DNA of 64,000 nt. Origin: Eucalyptus grandis (taxonomy: Eukaryota; Streptophyta; Magnoliopsida; Myrtales; Myrtaceae). The position numbers and the translations under genes are program-made. The stretch is taken from positions 17,166,520-17,230,519 of the forward strand of contig NC_052615.1 of NCBI RefSeq assembly GCF_016545825.1, read 5' to 3'. Below are positions 36,565 through 49,209 of this stretch, piece by piece (positions within the stretch are counted from its first letter, which is position 1; each line of letters begins with the position of its first letter). Below the pieces are notes generated by a model that was not told the DNA's origin, made no database searches, and saw only the letters and a program-made list of their open reading frames with translations.

Positions 36565-39500
36565 ATGGAGATGGCGCTGCGAGCTCCGAGTCCGGTGAGC
36601 AGCGGCCCCGCGCTCGGCGCGGCGGCGCGGCGGCGCCTGAGGATCGAGCCTCGCGTCGCCAGCGCTCCTTCGCGGGTCAGTTGCCTTCGCTTCCCGCCCT
36701 GTGTTCCGGTTGATTGTCGGTTCTTCGCGTTGTCTCCGCCGTAACGAGCTTGTCCGTACGAGTCGTTGAGTGAACTTTTGCTCTTGGCCGGAGCGTTCGA
36801 ACGGCTGCGTTTATCTTGATGCCGTTTTGGATTGGCTCGCTAGAATCCGTTCTGTTCTGTTTGGTGATTCTCATTCTGAGCGTTGGCCTTCGATGAGCTT
36901 GTCCGTACGAGATGCTGCTTTGCTTGTAGATTCCGTATCGTGTTCCGTGGAATTCTTCGCTGACCGAAATTTGCTCTTGGCCTGAGTTCGAGGTCGCATC
37001 CCGGAGCGTTTGAACGACTTGTTTATCTCGATGCTGTTTGGACTGGCTCACTGAAATTTGTTCTGTGTAGTGATTCTCATTCTGAGCGTTAGTCTTCGAC
37101 GAGCTTCTCCGTACGAGTTGCTGCTTTGCTTGTAGATTCCGTATTGGGATCCGTGGAGTTCTTCATCGAGTGAAATTTTGCTCTTGGCTTGAGTTCGAGG
37201 TTGTGCTCGGAGGATTTGGATACTGATAATAGGATTGCTTCTGTAGGAATCGAATGTGATATGCAAGTAGCTCAATCTTATTGGTTGGCAGAAGAAAAGC
37301 TCAGTTTTGGTTTTTTTTTTTTTTTTTTGCATCAATTTCCTTTTAGATTTTTTTTTTTTTTAAATATATGACCTATGATATAATCTTATTGGTTCAAACA
37401 ACTAGTCTATCTTGATGCTGCTTGGATTAGCTCACTGAAATGGCCAATGTAAACTTGTTTTACATCAGTTTACTCCATGGCAGACTGGAAATCTTTCCTA
37501 TGGAGTTCCCTTTCGAATCACTGCTGCGAGTGCAGGTGAACTTGATCTTCCAATGCTGCGTCCTACCTCAATAAGTTCTACCCATCCCTACCTATGAATG
37601 TTCTAAGATATTTTAATCTTGTAATAGATTTTTCGAGAAGGAGAAACCGGAGAACGTCGAGTGCGAGGCCCAGAGGATCTTCTCCGAAGGGATTCATGCC
37701 CAAAGTCCCTGTTGGAACCAGCACACAGAATAAGGATGTGGGAAAAGATGGACAGAAGAAAGGTACTGGTAGTCCAACTTCTGAGCATTCCGCACTCGAG
37801 TTAAAATCTGATTTTGATGAGGAGCAAGATCTTGAACTAATCCAGAGAAATGAGATTGATGAAGAAAGAGATTCTGATTTTGTTGATTACCTCGAGGATA
37901 CAACAACAGCAAGCATTGATTCAGCTGCTTTGACTGACGAACAAGATAGATTTGTGGAGAATGGCAGTATGGTCAGGAATAGCGAGGAGGCAGTGGAATC
38001 ACCACATAAAGAAGTAGCTTCAATGAGGGATATCAACAATGTGGCTGATGTTGGGGATGAAAAAGGAGATGCTTTAAAGAGCAATGAACAGGATGATGAC
38101 ACAATAAAAGTTAAAAGTTTTGAGTTGGATGAGGAGAGAATCGATGAGGATTCTCTTAAGCTGGAGATGGAGACAAGTCTTCGAAAACAAGAAGCTGAAG
38201 CTGCTCTAAAGTTGGAGATGGAGGCAAATCTTCGAAAACGAGAAGCGGAAGCTGCTCTAAAGTTGGAGATGGAGGCAAATCTTCGAAAACAAGAAATTGA
38301 GAGGCTTGCCATGGAGAGCTTTGCTAGAGGCAACAAGTTATTTTTTTACCCTCCGGTTGTGAAGCCTGATTTAGATGTGGAAATCTTTCTTAATAGGAGC
38401 TTGTCGACCCTAAGTAATGAGCCAGATGTTCTGATTATGGGAGCTTTCAATGACTGGCGATGGAAATCATTTACCGTCAGGCTGAGCAAGACCCATCTCA
38501 GTGGTGATTGGTGGTCTTCCCTGATTCATATTCCCAAAGAAGCATATAAGATGGACTTTGTGTTCTTTAATGGGCAAAATGTCTATGACAACAATGATAA
38601 GAAAGATTTTAGCATTTCCATGGAAGATGCAATGGATCCCATCGCTTTTGAAGATTTTTTGCTGGAGGAAAAACGTAGGGAACTCGAGAAACTTGCAAAA
38701 GAAGAAGCTGAAAGAGAGAGAAAAGTGGAAGAGCAGAGACGAATAGAGGCGGAGAGGGCTGCTAGTGAAGCAGATAGGGCACAGGCAAGAGTGGAGGTAG
38801 GAAAAAGACAGGAGGCATTGCAACAGTTGATAAAAAAGACTGCAAAGTCAGTGGATAATGTTTGGTACATAGAGCCTAGCGAGTTTAAAGGAGATGATAT
38901 GGTGAGATTATATTATAACAGAAGCTCAGGTCCTCTTGCTCATGCTAATGAACTGTGGATCCATGGGGGGCATAACAATTGGAAGGATGGATTGACTATT
39001 GCTGAAAGGCTTGACAAATCTGAGAGAAAGGATGGTGATTGGTGGTATGCCAAAGGTATGTGTTTATAGTTGTCATATCTTATTTTTGGAGACTGTTGCC
39101 GACATGATAAAAATCACAATTGTAGAACTTTGTGTTCTAGGAGACTTTATTATCTGAATGTTGCCTAAAGCACTTTGCAGATGGTTCTTTGTCAATCTCT
39201 CATACTCTTCTTACTTGCATTGAGGATATCCTTTTTCTTCAGAAATATATCAACACATATTTAAATTGGAGACCGAATGTACAAGCTAGTGATGTGGTAA
39301 TGCGGCATTTCTTTTCCTTTTTCTTCGCCATAGATGAGTCATTGCAAAAGCATGAGTGCTTCAAACAGTTTTTCAGTTAGAATTGGGAGTAGAGAAGTTA
39401 ATGTGAATGCCCACTTGGTAGGCCGTCAGAGATTGATATTGCTACTAGTCCTTCTTCTTCCTTATTTTTTCCTCTCCTTATCTATTAAGTTATCAATGCC

Positions 39501-42500
39501 TTACAGTAGTGAATGATATACCACTCTTCAAATATTAGTGTTAGTGCATTTTGATCTGAGAGTTGAAACTACAAAATATTAGCACAGCAGGCAGGCTTTA
39601 AAATAGGTCTTTGGTCTCACATTTCATCATATGGGAGATATCAGATGCCTTGTTTGTTTCATAGTCAGAATGCACATGGTGTTTTGCAAAGGACCAGAGG
39701 CTTGTCGTGAAGTCTCTGTAGATTTTTAGTCAACATACTGGTCGTTGATTCACTTTTCAAATAGTTTGTGCGTGCCATTTGAAGGGTTAGGCTTTACCAC
39801 TGGATAATGGAGCATTTGATGTTTCAACACAGAGAAGCTGGAATGTCTCTTTATTAGAAACACGTACTTCTGAGGTTATCACTTGTGCCCTGAGGACTAT
39901 CACATAAATATAGAAGGCTTCTACAAAACCACACTAATTAAGAGTAACGCTAACGGCAATTCCAACTTTTGTTTTCACATTATGAAATTCATCGACAATT
40001 GACAAGTATAGACAATTCCATGCAACCGATTCAATCTAGAAAATTAATATGCTTGGTCAGCAGGCATAAATTGCCGTCTACCTACATGTCACTGCTGAAC
40101 AATGACGCAATTTCATTTTACTGACCAACTATTCTATTTATTTTTCAGTGGTGGTACCTGATCAAGCGGTAGTGTTGGATTGGGTTTTAACTGATGGGCC
40201 GCCACACAATGCTGTTGTGTATGATAATAACAATCGGCAAGATTTTCATGCTATTGTTCCAAATAGTATACCTGAAGAGTTGTACTGGGTTGAGGAGGAA
40301 CACCAAATATATAGGAAACTTCAGGAAGAAAGGAGGTTGAGAGAGGAAGCTATACGTGCCAAGGTCAGTTTATTTTATTTCTCCAGACAATTTGAAGGTT
40401 TCTTTATAGTGGATACCTATATCACCTACTCAATAGTCATTTTAAGAATAGTTTTCCTTTTTATCAAAGGAGCCAGTTAGGGTCTGCATGAGAACGTTTC
40501 TGTTTCTCATGATTTCTGTTCTTTTGTTCCCCGGAACAAAAAAAGAACAGAAACCTGTTTGGTAACGCCACATTGTTTTTTTGTTTCTGGGAACAAAAAC
40601 TTAGCCCAGGAATGGTTTGGGAACAGAAACAAGAAGCAAAAAAAAAAAGTTGTTTTTATTCCCGGGAACAATTTCTAGAAATAAGCTGATTTTTTTTTTA
40701 ATTTTCTTTTATTTCATTTTCTTGCCGCGACCACCATCAACCGCTCGGAGCCACCGCCCACCGCCGTCGCCTCCCGCCGGCCTCCGGTCTCCGGTCGCCG
40801 CCGCCGGTCGCCGCTGCCGGCCCGCCAACCAACATCGCCGCACGACCGCCGGCTACCGACCGTCGTGTGGCGACGTTGGTTGGCGGGCCGGCAGCGGTGG
40901 CGGGAGGCGGCGGCGGCAATCCGTCGACAAGATTAAAAATGAATAAATACAAAAAAGAAATTGTTGCGTTACCAAACAGGTTTCTATTCTTTTTCCATTT
41001 CAAGAGTAGAAATTTTGTGTCGTTATCAAACGGGTTCTTTTACTCAGAAATTGTTCCCCGGAGCAGAAATAGAAAAGAACCATTTCTGAAAAAGAACTCT
41101 TCCCGGGAACAGAAGCGTTGTCATGCGCAGCCTTATCCTTTCCCAAATTTAAGCAAATCTTCACTGTATATGTCATTCTTTTCCCTCAATGATTTTCAAT
41201 GATAAGGTAGAAGTTATGGACTTCGATAAGGTAGAAATTTTGGAATCTACCGTTTTCCCATTAGTCTACTAATATTCTAGAAGTTTTGGAATATACCGTT
41301 TTCCCATTAATCTACTAATATTCTTTCACTTTCACTTCAAAACCCAAGCTGTATGTTACATCGATATTTATTTTTGCACAACCCCGGAGACATATCCAAT
41401 TTTAGCTCGTTATTTATAGCTCCACTTTCTTGTCACAGGCTGAAAAAACAGCACTTATGAAGGCTGAAACAAAGAAACGAACTTTGAAGACGTTTTTGTT
41501 GTCACAAAAGCACATAGTCTACACTGAACCCCTGGATATGAAAGCAGGAGATACCGTGACAGTGTTTTATAACCCTGCCAACACAGTCTTGCATGGAAAG
41601 TCAGAAATTTGGTTCAGATGTTCCTTTAACCGCTGGACCCACCGGAAAGGGCCATTGCCACCACAGAGAATGGTACCTGTAGAAAATGGTTCTCATGTAA
41701 AAGCCACTGGTGAGTCTTAGAGTCAAAATGGTCTATATGTGGGTGCCTGTACAGCTTCTCTAGAAATAAAGAACTTGTCTGTAATATTCAGCCTGTTTCA
41801 TTGTTTTTGGATTTATTAATTTTCATTACTTAACTTCTCAAATAAAGCTGAAAGAGAAACAATGAAATATGACAATGTGTAGGAACTCTTAAGATATTGT
41901 TTAAGCTCATCGTGACTCCAAGATGCTTATCTCTTGGAGAGAAAATTTTCTCAAGTAATTATATCCTTATGCTGCTTAATAACAAATTGACTGACCTACA
42001 CTAAGCACTCTTATCATCAAGAGTTAAGATCATTATTACATGCAAGTTAATTAGCATGTTGACTTGCTTTGCAGTGAAAATTCCTTTGGATGCTTACGTG
42101 ATAGACTTCGTGTTCTCTGAGAGAGAAGATGGAGGGATTTTCGACAACAAATTTGGCATGGACTACCACATACCTGTGTTTGGAGGATTAATAAGGGAAC
42201 CACCAATGCATATAGTACACATTGCAGTTGAAATGGCCCCAATTGCCAAGGTAATGTCTATGTTGTGATTCCAGGTACTATAGTCTGTCTACTTCACACT
42301 CCTTTATTGGGCCGTTTTTTCTTGGGGCTACTGTTGACCATTGGTTACTCCTGGAAAATACTTCCAACAACTTCAATTTCTCATTTTGTTCAGTGTGGAC
42401 TTGAGATTTAATGCTAAAGAGAGTGTAAAAGTGCAAAGACATCCATGTAACCAACTCCAGTTATATGGAGACGAATAAGTGGTTATTTTTGTTGGTAGTC

Positions 42501-45500
42501 GTTATCCTGTTCTTGGGGCATGATTATCATATAGTACCTGAGAGTGCCAATGTATCAGACTTGTAATGAACATGGATTTGATGTTTTTGCAAATGTTATT
42601 ATTCTTATGAAAAAATCGTTAAAAGCTGAAGTAGGTTTTTGCCTACTGTATTGCCCATTTGTCCAGCACCATGGATGTACATTCGCAGAAGTAGAAATAT
42701 TCCATCAGCATGGCCCATCTAAGAACCCCTCCAAAGTCTGTAATGTGCTGCACCATGGGTATTGGAATGAACTTGAGTGGTTCTTGTTTGGCATTCCTTA
42801 ATAATCAAGGATGGCATATAATAGTGAGCTTGATGAAATTTGCCATCATGTTGTAAAAGATTGTTTTTGCTCCTTTTTGATAGTTCGCCTAGCTTTTAAG
42901 CTAAATTAGAGGTTCAAATATCATCAGTCCAAAACTTTTTATCCTTAAAAAAAGTTCTGGTTAGCACCTCATTGGCCTTCTTCCTTTTGGATCTCCACTC
43001 ATTTCTTTGTGACCCCACTCCTGTCTTTTTCTCATATTTGCTGCATGTGGAAAGAACAAGCACAAGTTTTGCAGCTCTGACAGAATGTCACCAGCAGTAT
43101 ATACTTCTCCAATATATTGAGGAGTAGTGAAATTGTGGTGATTGAAGTAGTTGGCCATGTTAAATTTCCATCTTTCAACTCCAAGCAATATTGTATGATG
43201 AAGAATCATCTTCAATAAGGAAAGATTGGAAGTTGAAACCGAACAAACTTGGTGGTTGTAATTTTTGGATTCTTAAAGCAGATATGATTTCTTCTAGATA
43301 TAACTAGATATGTAAACCTGCATGTTGAATTGTCATATGATTTGCAGCAGTACTCTGATAATGTGCAGATGCACTTGCATTGCATCTCAAGGACCAGAAG
43401 AAAAATCAATTTCCACCCGTTAATTTCCTACTGCTCACATTACCTTTCTTTACCTATATTGTGAAATTCCATTACAACTATGGCCTTCTTTTGGATTCAA
43501 TAACGTGCTGTTCATTTTGTGACACAATTCCTTTTATAATGTGATGCAGGTGGGAGGCCTTGGTGATGTTGTGACTAGTCTATCCCGTGCTGTTCAAGAA
43601 TTAAATCACAATGTTGACATTGTTTTTCCAAAGTATGATTGTTTGAACCTTAGCAATGTAAGCTTCAATTCTGATGCTTTTGCCTTTTAATTTATGTTGA
43701 TTGTGCTGCGAGCCTTAGTGTTAGTCTTTGTGACTATTGCCTTAATTAACCTTTTATAACTTGAATTAGTGATTTGTCCAACTACCCGGCCTAAACAGAC
43801 CTAGCATTAGCAAGTTGGAATTGGAATTGGAGTGGCATCACATGGTTGATTCTAGACCAAGCATATAAGGCAGTCCATTGTTCTTGTTGCTTGGGAGTAT
43901 GAAAACTGCTTAGAGTTGGCATTTTAAAATATTAAGTTGTTCTTGATGTGCCTGTACCTCCATAGGTGAAGGAAGACCTATATCTTTACAACGTTCAGGG
44001 TTCCTCTATGGTGGATGGTGCTCCATGTAATCTTACTTCATATCGTTATTGGATGCTTTAGCTTACAACTTAGTGTGACAGATGACATAGATGGTCGGCT
44101 GATTTGGTTTTTCCTTTTCATTTCTGTGTGGAATCTTGAGGCCTTAAAATACTTTGATCTCGAGGCCTTAAAATGTGTTGTATTATATAAGCTCTCTTGC
44201 ACACGACCTCTGTTGGCAGTTTGTGTAGTAATCTTGTCTGTTGAATCATTATATAGTAAATTGCACTATTTTTACTGGCTAAAGTTTCATCATCAGTTTG
44301 CATATCTTTTGAATTTCTTATGCTTTCTTTAATAATTCTACAGAAGTTTTGGCCCTTTTACTGTACTCTAATTACTTCTTGTATGCATCCTTTGATTAGG
44401 TCAAGGACTTCCAGTTTCACAGGAGTTATGGCTGGGGTGGGACTGAAATAAAAGTTTGGCATGGAAAGGTGGAAGGTCTTTCAGTGTACTTTTTGGAGCC
44501 ACAAAACGGGTAAATATTTTTTCTGTAGTAACTCTTTGCTTCTTATGGGACTTATACTCTCCATTACATGGGTCCATCTGACTGGATGGGTTGTCTATTA
44601 CAAGCTTACTTTTTGGGGAATGTCTAATCTGAGCTGTGTACTCCTATATGAAACACCGTCTATGAAAGCTCTATGAAGGGACTTTTTTGTGGAAATGGCA
44701 GTCTAAATATTGTTTCATATTAGATAAAGCTGAAGGGGACAGAAAATGAATGTGCCAGCTTTAATGTGGCATGTACTGGAAAGTTTACTATCTACTTGGT
44801 TTATCTTAAATATTCAGTTCTACCTTGGGTCTGGAAGTTACTTTGTATGGCTAATAAAAGGAGGAATAATTACTTGATTTATGGTAGGGTGGATCATAAA
44901 TTCTGCTAATATTTATTATTTCAGCATAGGAGTATAGATGGATTGTGCTCTGCGTTCTGGGGGTGCCATGGAACTGATAACCATTAGAACATACATCTTA
45001 GAATACATGCATGGTGATGACTACTAGTGACTAAAGAGGAATGAATCATATTTGCTATGGAACTGCTGTTGTTCATTATAGTTTTAAATTTGTGATACTC
45101 AGATCTGACAGTCAATACTGATGCTCCTGGATATTGTAAGCTAAAGAGTTCCTTGGACACCTGCGAGTTGTCCTTTTTCCATCCTTGCGTTGTTAGAAAA
45201 TTATTTCATCTCATGTTTAATGTAAATTGGATATTTTAAGGATATTGAATACACACAAAGACAACCTGCATGGGAACTTCTTTCGGTTTCCTCTGATTTA
45301 GTTGAATATTAGACTAAAATTAAATAATCATTTTTCCGTAAATGTTAAAGACGGTTGTTGCTAATCTGGACATAAAAAAATTTCTTGATGAAATTGTTAG
45401 TGACAAATATAGCGCAATCATGTTCACAAGGTTTGCTATGTCATTGTTATCTGTGCACTTTTTCTATTGAATTATGTTGTTTATGATAAAATCCATTTGG

Positions 45501-48500
45501 AAAAGGGCTTGAACCTGCCTTTTCCTTGCAGATTTTTCTCGAGAGGCTGCGTATATGGCTGTAACAATGATGGCGAAAGATTTGGTTTCTTTTGCCATGC
45601 TGCGTTAGAGTTTCTACACCAAAGTGGCTTCCATCCTGTAAGAGCAATTGATTGCTATTGATCCTTGGGGTTATAATTTTCAAAGAAATGAGGGATTTCG
45701 ACATCCAGATTGCTGTATAAGTAATTTTGATTGATAATCATATGAATTGACTTTCTATATATTTCAACATCTACGCACATGAATACTTCAATTTATAGTT
45801 GGTGATATTAGGGTTTATGGATATTCCCTTTGGCAGATTCCACTTCTTGTAATGATTAAATTTCCTTGTTGTTTCTTTGTCAGTTGCAAGATGTCTTTTA
45901 AGCTTATATTCTTAATGAAAATGTACCCTTTTTCCTCCTCGATATGGATTAATTTTTTCTGTTGCTTGACCTTTGGTAGGATATCATCCACTGCCACGAT
46001 TGGTCTAGTGCACCTGTCTCATGGTTGTTTAAGGACCACTATAAGCAGTATGGTCTCAGTAAAGCTCGGATTGTCTTCACTATCCACAACCTTGAATTTG
46101 GAGCACAGCTCATTGGGAAAGCTATGGCTTATGCGGACAAGGCTACAACTGTTAGTAATTCACATTCATTCAACTTTTCATTTGATCTGATCCATAATTT
46201 AGAATATCTCTCATGTTTGGACTTTTAGGGATAATCAGATTTTGGTTTTATTTACCATGATTCCCTTCAAAAAGAGGATCGGCATTTCTCTTGTTGAGGA
46301 TAAATTCAAGCGGGTTGATAAATTGCTCTTTTCAAAAGATGGATGTAATGTCTAGCTGAAGTTATAGGGATGTGGGCATAGTTCCTTCGGCTTTCTTTCT
46401 TGATTTTGTAAGTCTTTTCATCTGTGCGACTTTCTAAATGGATTGGTAACCTCCTGACCTTTCTGAAGATATCCTTTCTTTCGTTATCAAAAAGTGGTTA
46501 TGCAATTAGTGATGGAGGAAGTGATAATGCTGGTATTATCAGATTGCTAATTGCACAATCTTAGGTTTGCATCGTTCTTTTGGTTGCAGGTCTCAAACAC
46601 TTATTCAAAAGAGATTTCTGGAAATCCTGTCATCGCTCCTCATCTATTCAAGTTTCATGGCATATTGAATGGAATCGATCCAGATATATGGGACCCATAC
46701 AATGACAAATTCATTCCTGTAAGTGTTTTATACTTTGTTCTTTCCTTTCTCCTGCTATTTTTTCAGACAATGAATCAAATCATTTAACTCAGCTCAGGCT
46801 GCTCTGAGACTTCACTCCCTTGACCATGAAAATTCATATTTTAACATCAGTCAGCAGGGAGGAGCACCATATGATGGTATAGTGTGTATAATAGCATAGA
46901 TCAATTATTGCACTAAGCAATGCCGATTTTGCTGGATCATCCTAAGCTGTACTTCTCTGTTTGGGACAAGATCCCTCAATGACATTCTTTCTAGACAGAG
47001 ATCTATTAAAGGATGCTGTTGTATTTTTAATTGAAGAAATTGAAGATTTTTTGTAATTGTGATCTTATATAGCTGGAGTTGTCTTGATATATATATGTCG
47101 ATACTGAAAAATGACTTTTAAGCTGGTTCACTTATGAACTCCCTCGATTGTAAAGATGTTCCAGATGGGTACTATATGTGATTGTCTTATACTGAGCATG
47201 CATGTTTCAGATATCATACACTCCAGAAAATGTTGTTGAGGGAAAAAGAGCTGCTAAGGAAGCTTTACAGCAAAGACTTGGCTTGAAAAAGGCTGATCTT
47301 CCTCTTGTTGGAATTATTACACGCCTAACCCATCAGAAAGGAATTCATCTAATCAAGCATGCAATCTGGCATACATTGGAGCGAAATGGACAGGTTGTCA
47401 TTGCTTCTCTTTGTTGTCCTTGTGTAATAAATATGATACACATGATTTGTTGGTCTCAAATTTCTGTCGTTAGGCTGCTGTTGAAGCAACACATGGAGCA
47501 TTTATGATTTGATGACCCAAAATGGTCTCTTCTGATTGATTTCTCCTTCAAATCTTTATTCCTCCTCTCCTCTATGTTTAAATCTACTTGCAGTTGTCAT
47601 GAACTGATTGAGTAGTTAATCTACCTAGAAAAGGGTAAGTTGTATGTTTGAGAAAGGAAATGTGCGGCTGATGACTTTATTATTGTTGAAGTATGCAAGA
47701 AGCATACATTAATCAACTTAATGCGTGTTACTATCCTAACTAATTAATTTGACTTTTCGATGCTAATAAGAGAGTAGGAAATGCTATACTCCTCAGATAA
47801 TTGATCGTGCACATGATTACAGGTCGTACTGCTTGGTTCAGCTCCTGATCCTCGTATACAGAATGACTTTGTGAATTTGGCCAATCAATTGCATTCTTCT
47901 CATGGTGATCGTGCTCGCCTTTGTTTGACTTACGATGAACCTCTTTCTCACTTGGTTTGTTGTTCTCACCATCTCAATTCTTTTGCATTTGTCTCCCCTC
48001 AAACCAACATAACACTTGCAAGCTGGCTTTGCCATTTTTATAGATATATGCCGGGGCGGATTTCATTTTGGTGCCATCAATTTTTGAGCCATGTGGATTG
48101 ACTCAACTTACAGCAATGCGTTATGGTTCTATACCTGTGGTTCGCAAAACTGGAGGTATCTTATTGCTTTATTGTATCATTCTTGCACATACCATCTAAA
48201 AGAAATTCCATTTTTACAATTTTTGAAACATTTGGACATCAGGAAAGTGTTTCAGCTTTTTATTGTGGAGTGTCTTCTTAGCGTTGCTCATCTAAATATT
48301 TTTCCTAATTCTCTGGTGTTTTCTTTTTGACCTGCATTCTATGATGACAAGTGCATTTTGACAAAGATAGGCAGTGCCAGACATAAATAAACTGTTATTA
48401 TACTTTGGCTAAAAAAAGAAGAGAAAGGGAGTGAGAAAGGGAAGAGGGGGGGAGACTACGTATGGACATAGAGCATTCATATACTACAATTTACCTAGTG

Positions 48501-49209
48501 TACTTTACATATCAACACAGGCTCTCCAGCAGTAAATCAATTTTAAGTCCCTTTTAGGTTGCATTCGCATATTATTTTAATCATTCTGTCTTGACGTTTA
48601 TTAATTTATGGTTGCCTCTTGCACTTTCATTTCTGAATTTCCATTTTGCGCTGAAATTTTCTGATTGCATGCTGAGTGTGAGGTTTGCATAGATGGAGAT
48701 GGGCACATATTGGCCTGGAAAGGGAGTTTCACTTTCAATTTCAGCTGGAGCATTACATTTATGATTTCTTTTTGTAGGGCTTTATGATACAGTATTCGAT
48801 GTCGATCATGATAAAGATAGAGCACAAGCACAAGGTCTGGAGCCAAATGGATTCAGTTTTGATGGAGCTGATTCTGCTGGGGTCGATTATGCTTTAAATA
48901 GGTGAGTAGATTTAAAGCTTACATCGAGTCTATGTTGCCATATTCCACTGCGGTAGTGCGAACAGGCATGGCATGTGTTTTGGGTTGCCTCAAGGCTCAC
49001 ATGATTAAATGCCTGTGTCTGTAACTCCTTGTGTCCGGAAGTATTTCATATAGAATTATCAATTGCTTCTCAGGGCATTATCTGGTTGGTATGATGGTCG
49101 GGATTGGTTCAACTCACTGTGTAAGACAGTGATGGAACAAGATTGGTCTTGGAACCGACCAGCCCTCGACTACATGGAGCTTTATCATGCAGCACGCAAG
49201 TTAGGATGA
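36565..49209 (+). CDS. SS3: Starch synthase III, chloroplastic/amyloplastic
   Basis: ADP-glucose:alpha-1,4-glucan glucosyltransferase (EC 2.4.1.21) that elongates long amylopectin chains in plastids. Exons: 36565-36675, 37484-37535, 37628-39055, 40149-40363, 41439-41709, 42075-42250, 43550-43657, 44400-44509, 45532-45637, 45980-46150, 46590-46718, 47211-47393, 47823-47954, 48044-48155, 48778-48901, 49074-49209. All joins keep phase; product 1187 residues, within the usual range. The Ala/Arg/Ser-rich N-terminus is a transit peptide. Residues about 231-281 form a charged helical repeat. Three starch-binding modules (CBM53) start near 292, 466 and 629. The GT5 domain begins at [14 protein letters not shown], with the ADP-glucose-binding KVGGL at 751-755. 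The GT1 half holds Glu1079 (FEPCG) and KTGGL at 1099-1103. No disabling change is seen; intron 4 carries a MITE. Confidence 0.96.
36720..37250. repeat. Imperfect tandem repeat in intron 1 of starch synthase III
   Basis: CGAGCTTGTCCGTACGAG or a close form occurs near 36747, 36891 and 37098. TTTGCTCTTGGC, GATTCTCATTCTGAGCGTT and GCTTTGCTTGTAGATTCCG recur in the same order around them. About two and a half copies with units of 150-210 bp are visible. Confidence 0.7.
38155..38305 (+). repeat. 51-bp in-frame coding repeat, nearly three copies
   Basis: Units start at 38155, 38206 and 38257. Each encodes a 17-residue charged helix of the form [17 protein letters not shown]; the last unit diverges after RKQ. 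It lies in exon 3 of starch synthase III, just before the first starch-binding module. Confidence 0.85.
40480..41132. mobile_element. Tourist/Harbinger-type MITE in intron 4 of starch synthase III
   Basis: A 653-bp element with terminal inverted repeats (left GGGTCTGCATGAGAACG; right end, complemented, GGCTGCGCATGACAACG) flanked by TTA on both sides (40477-40479 and 41133-41135). TTA duplications are typical of PIF/Harbinger MITEs. The outer parts repeat GGAACAA and AACAGAAAC words in inverted orientation. The core is a G+C-rich hairpin with 36-base arms at 40811-40846 and 40862-40897, only two mismatches and a 15-base loop. It has no coding capacity and lies well away from both splice sites. 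Confidence 0.8.

Noticed and set aside
36504..36713. A proline-rich open frame overlapping the start of starch synthase III.
   Set aside because: It begins with GTG, comes from CCT/CCG triplets of the leader, and overlaps exon 1 in another frame.
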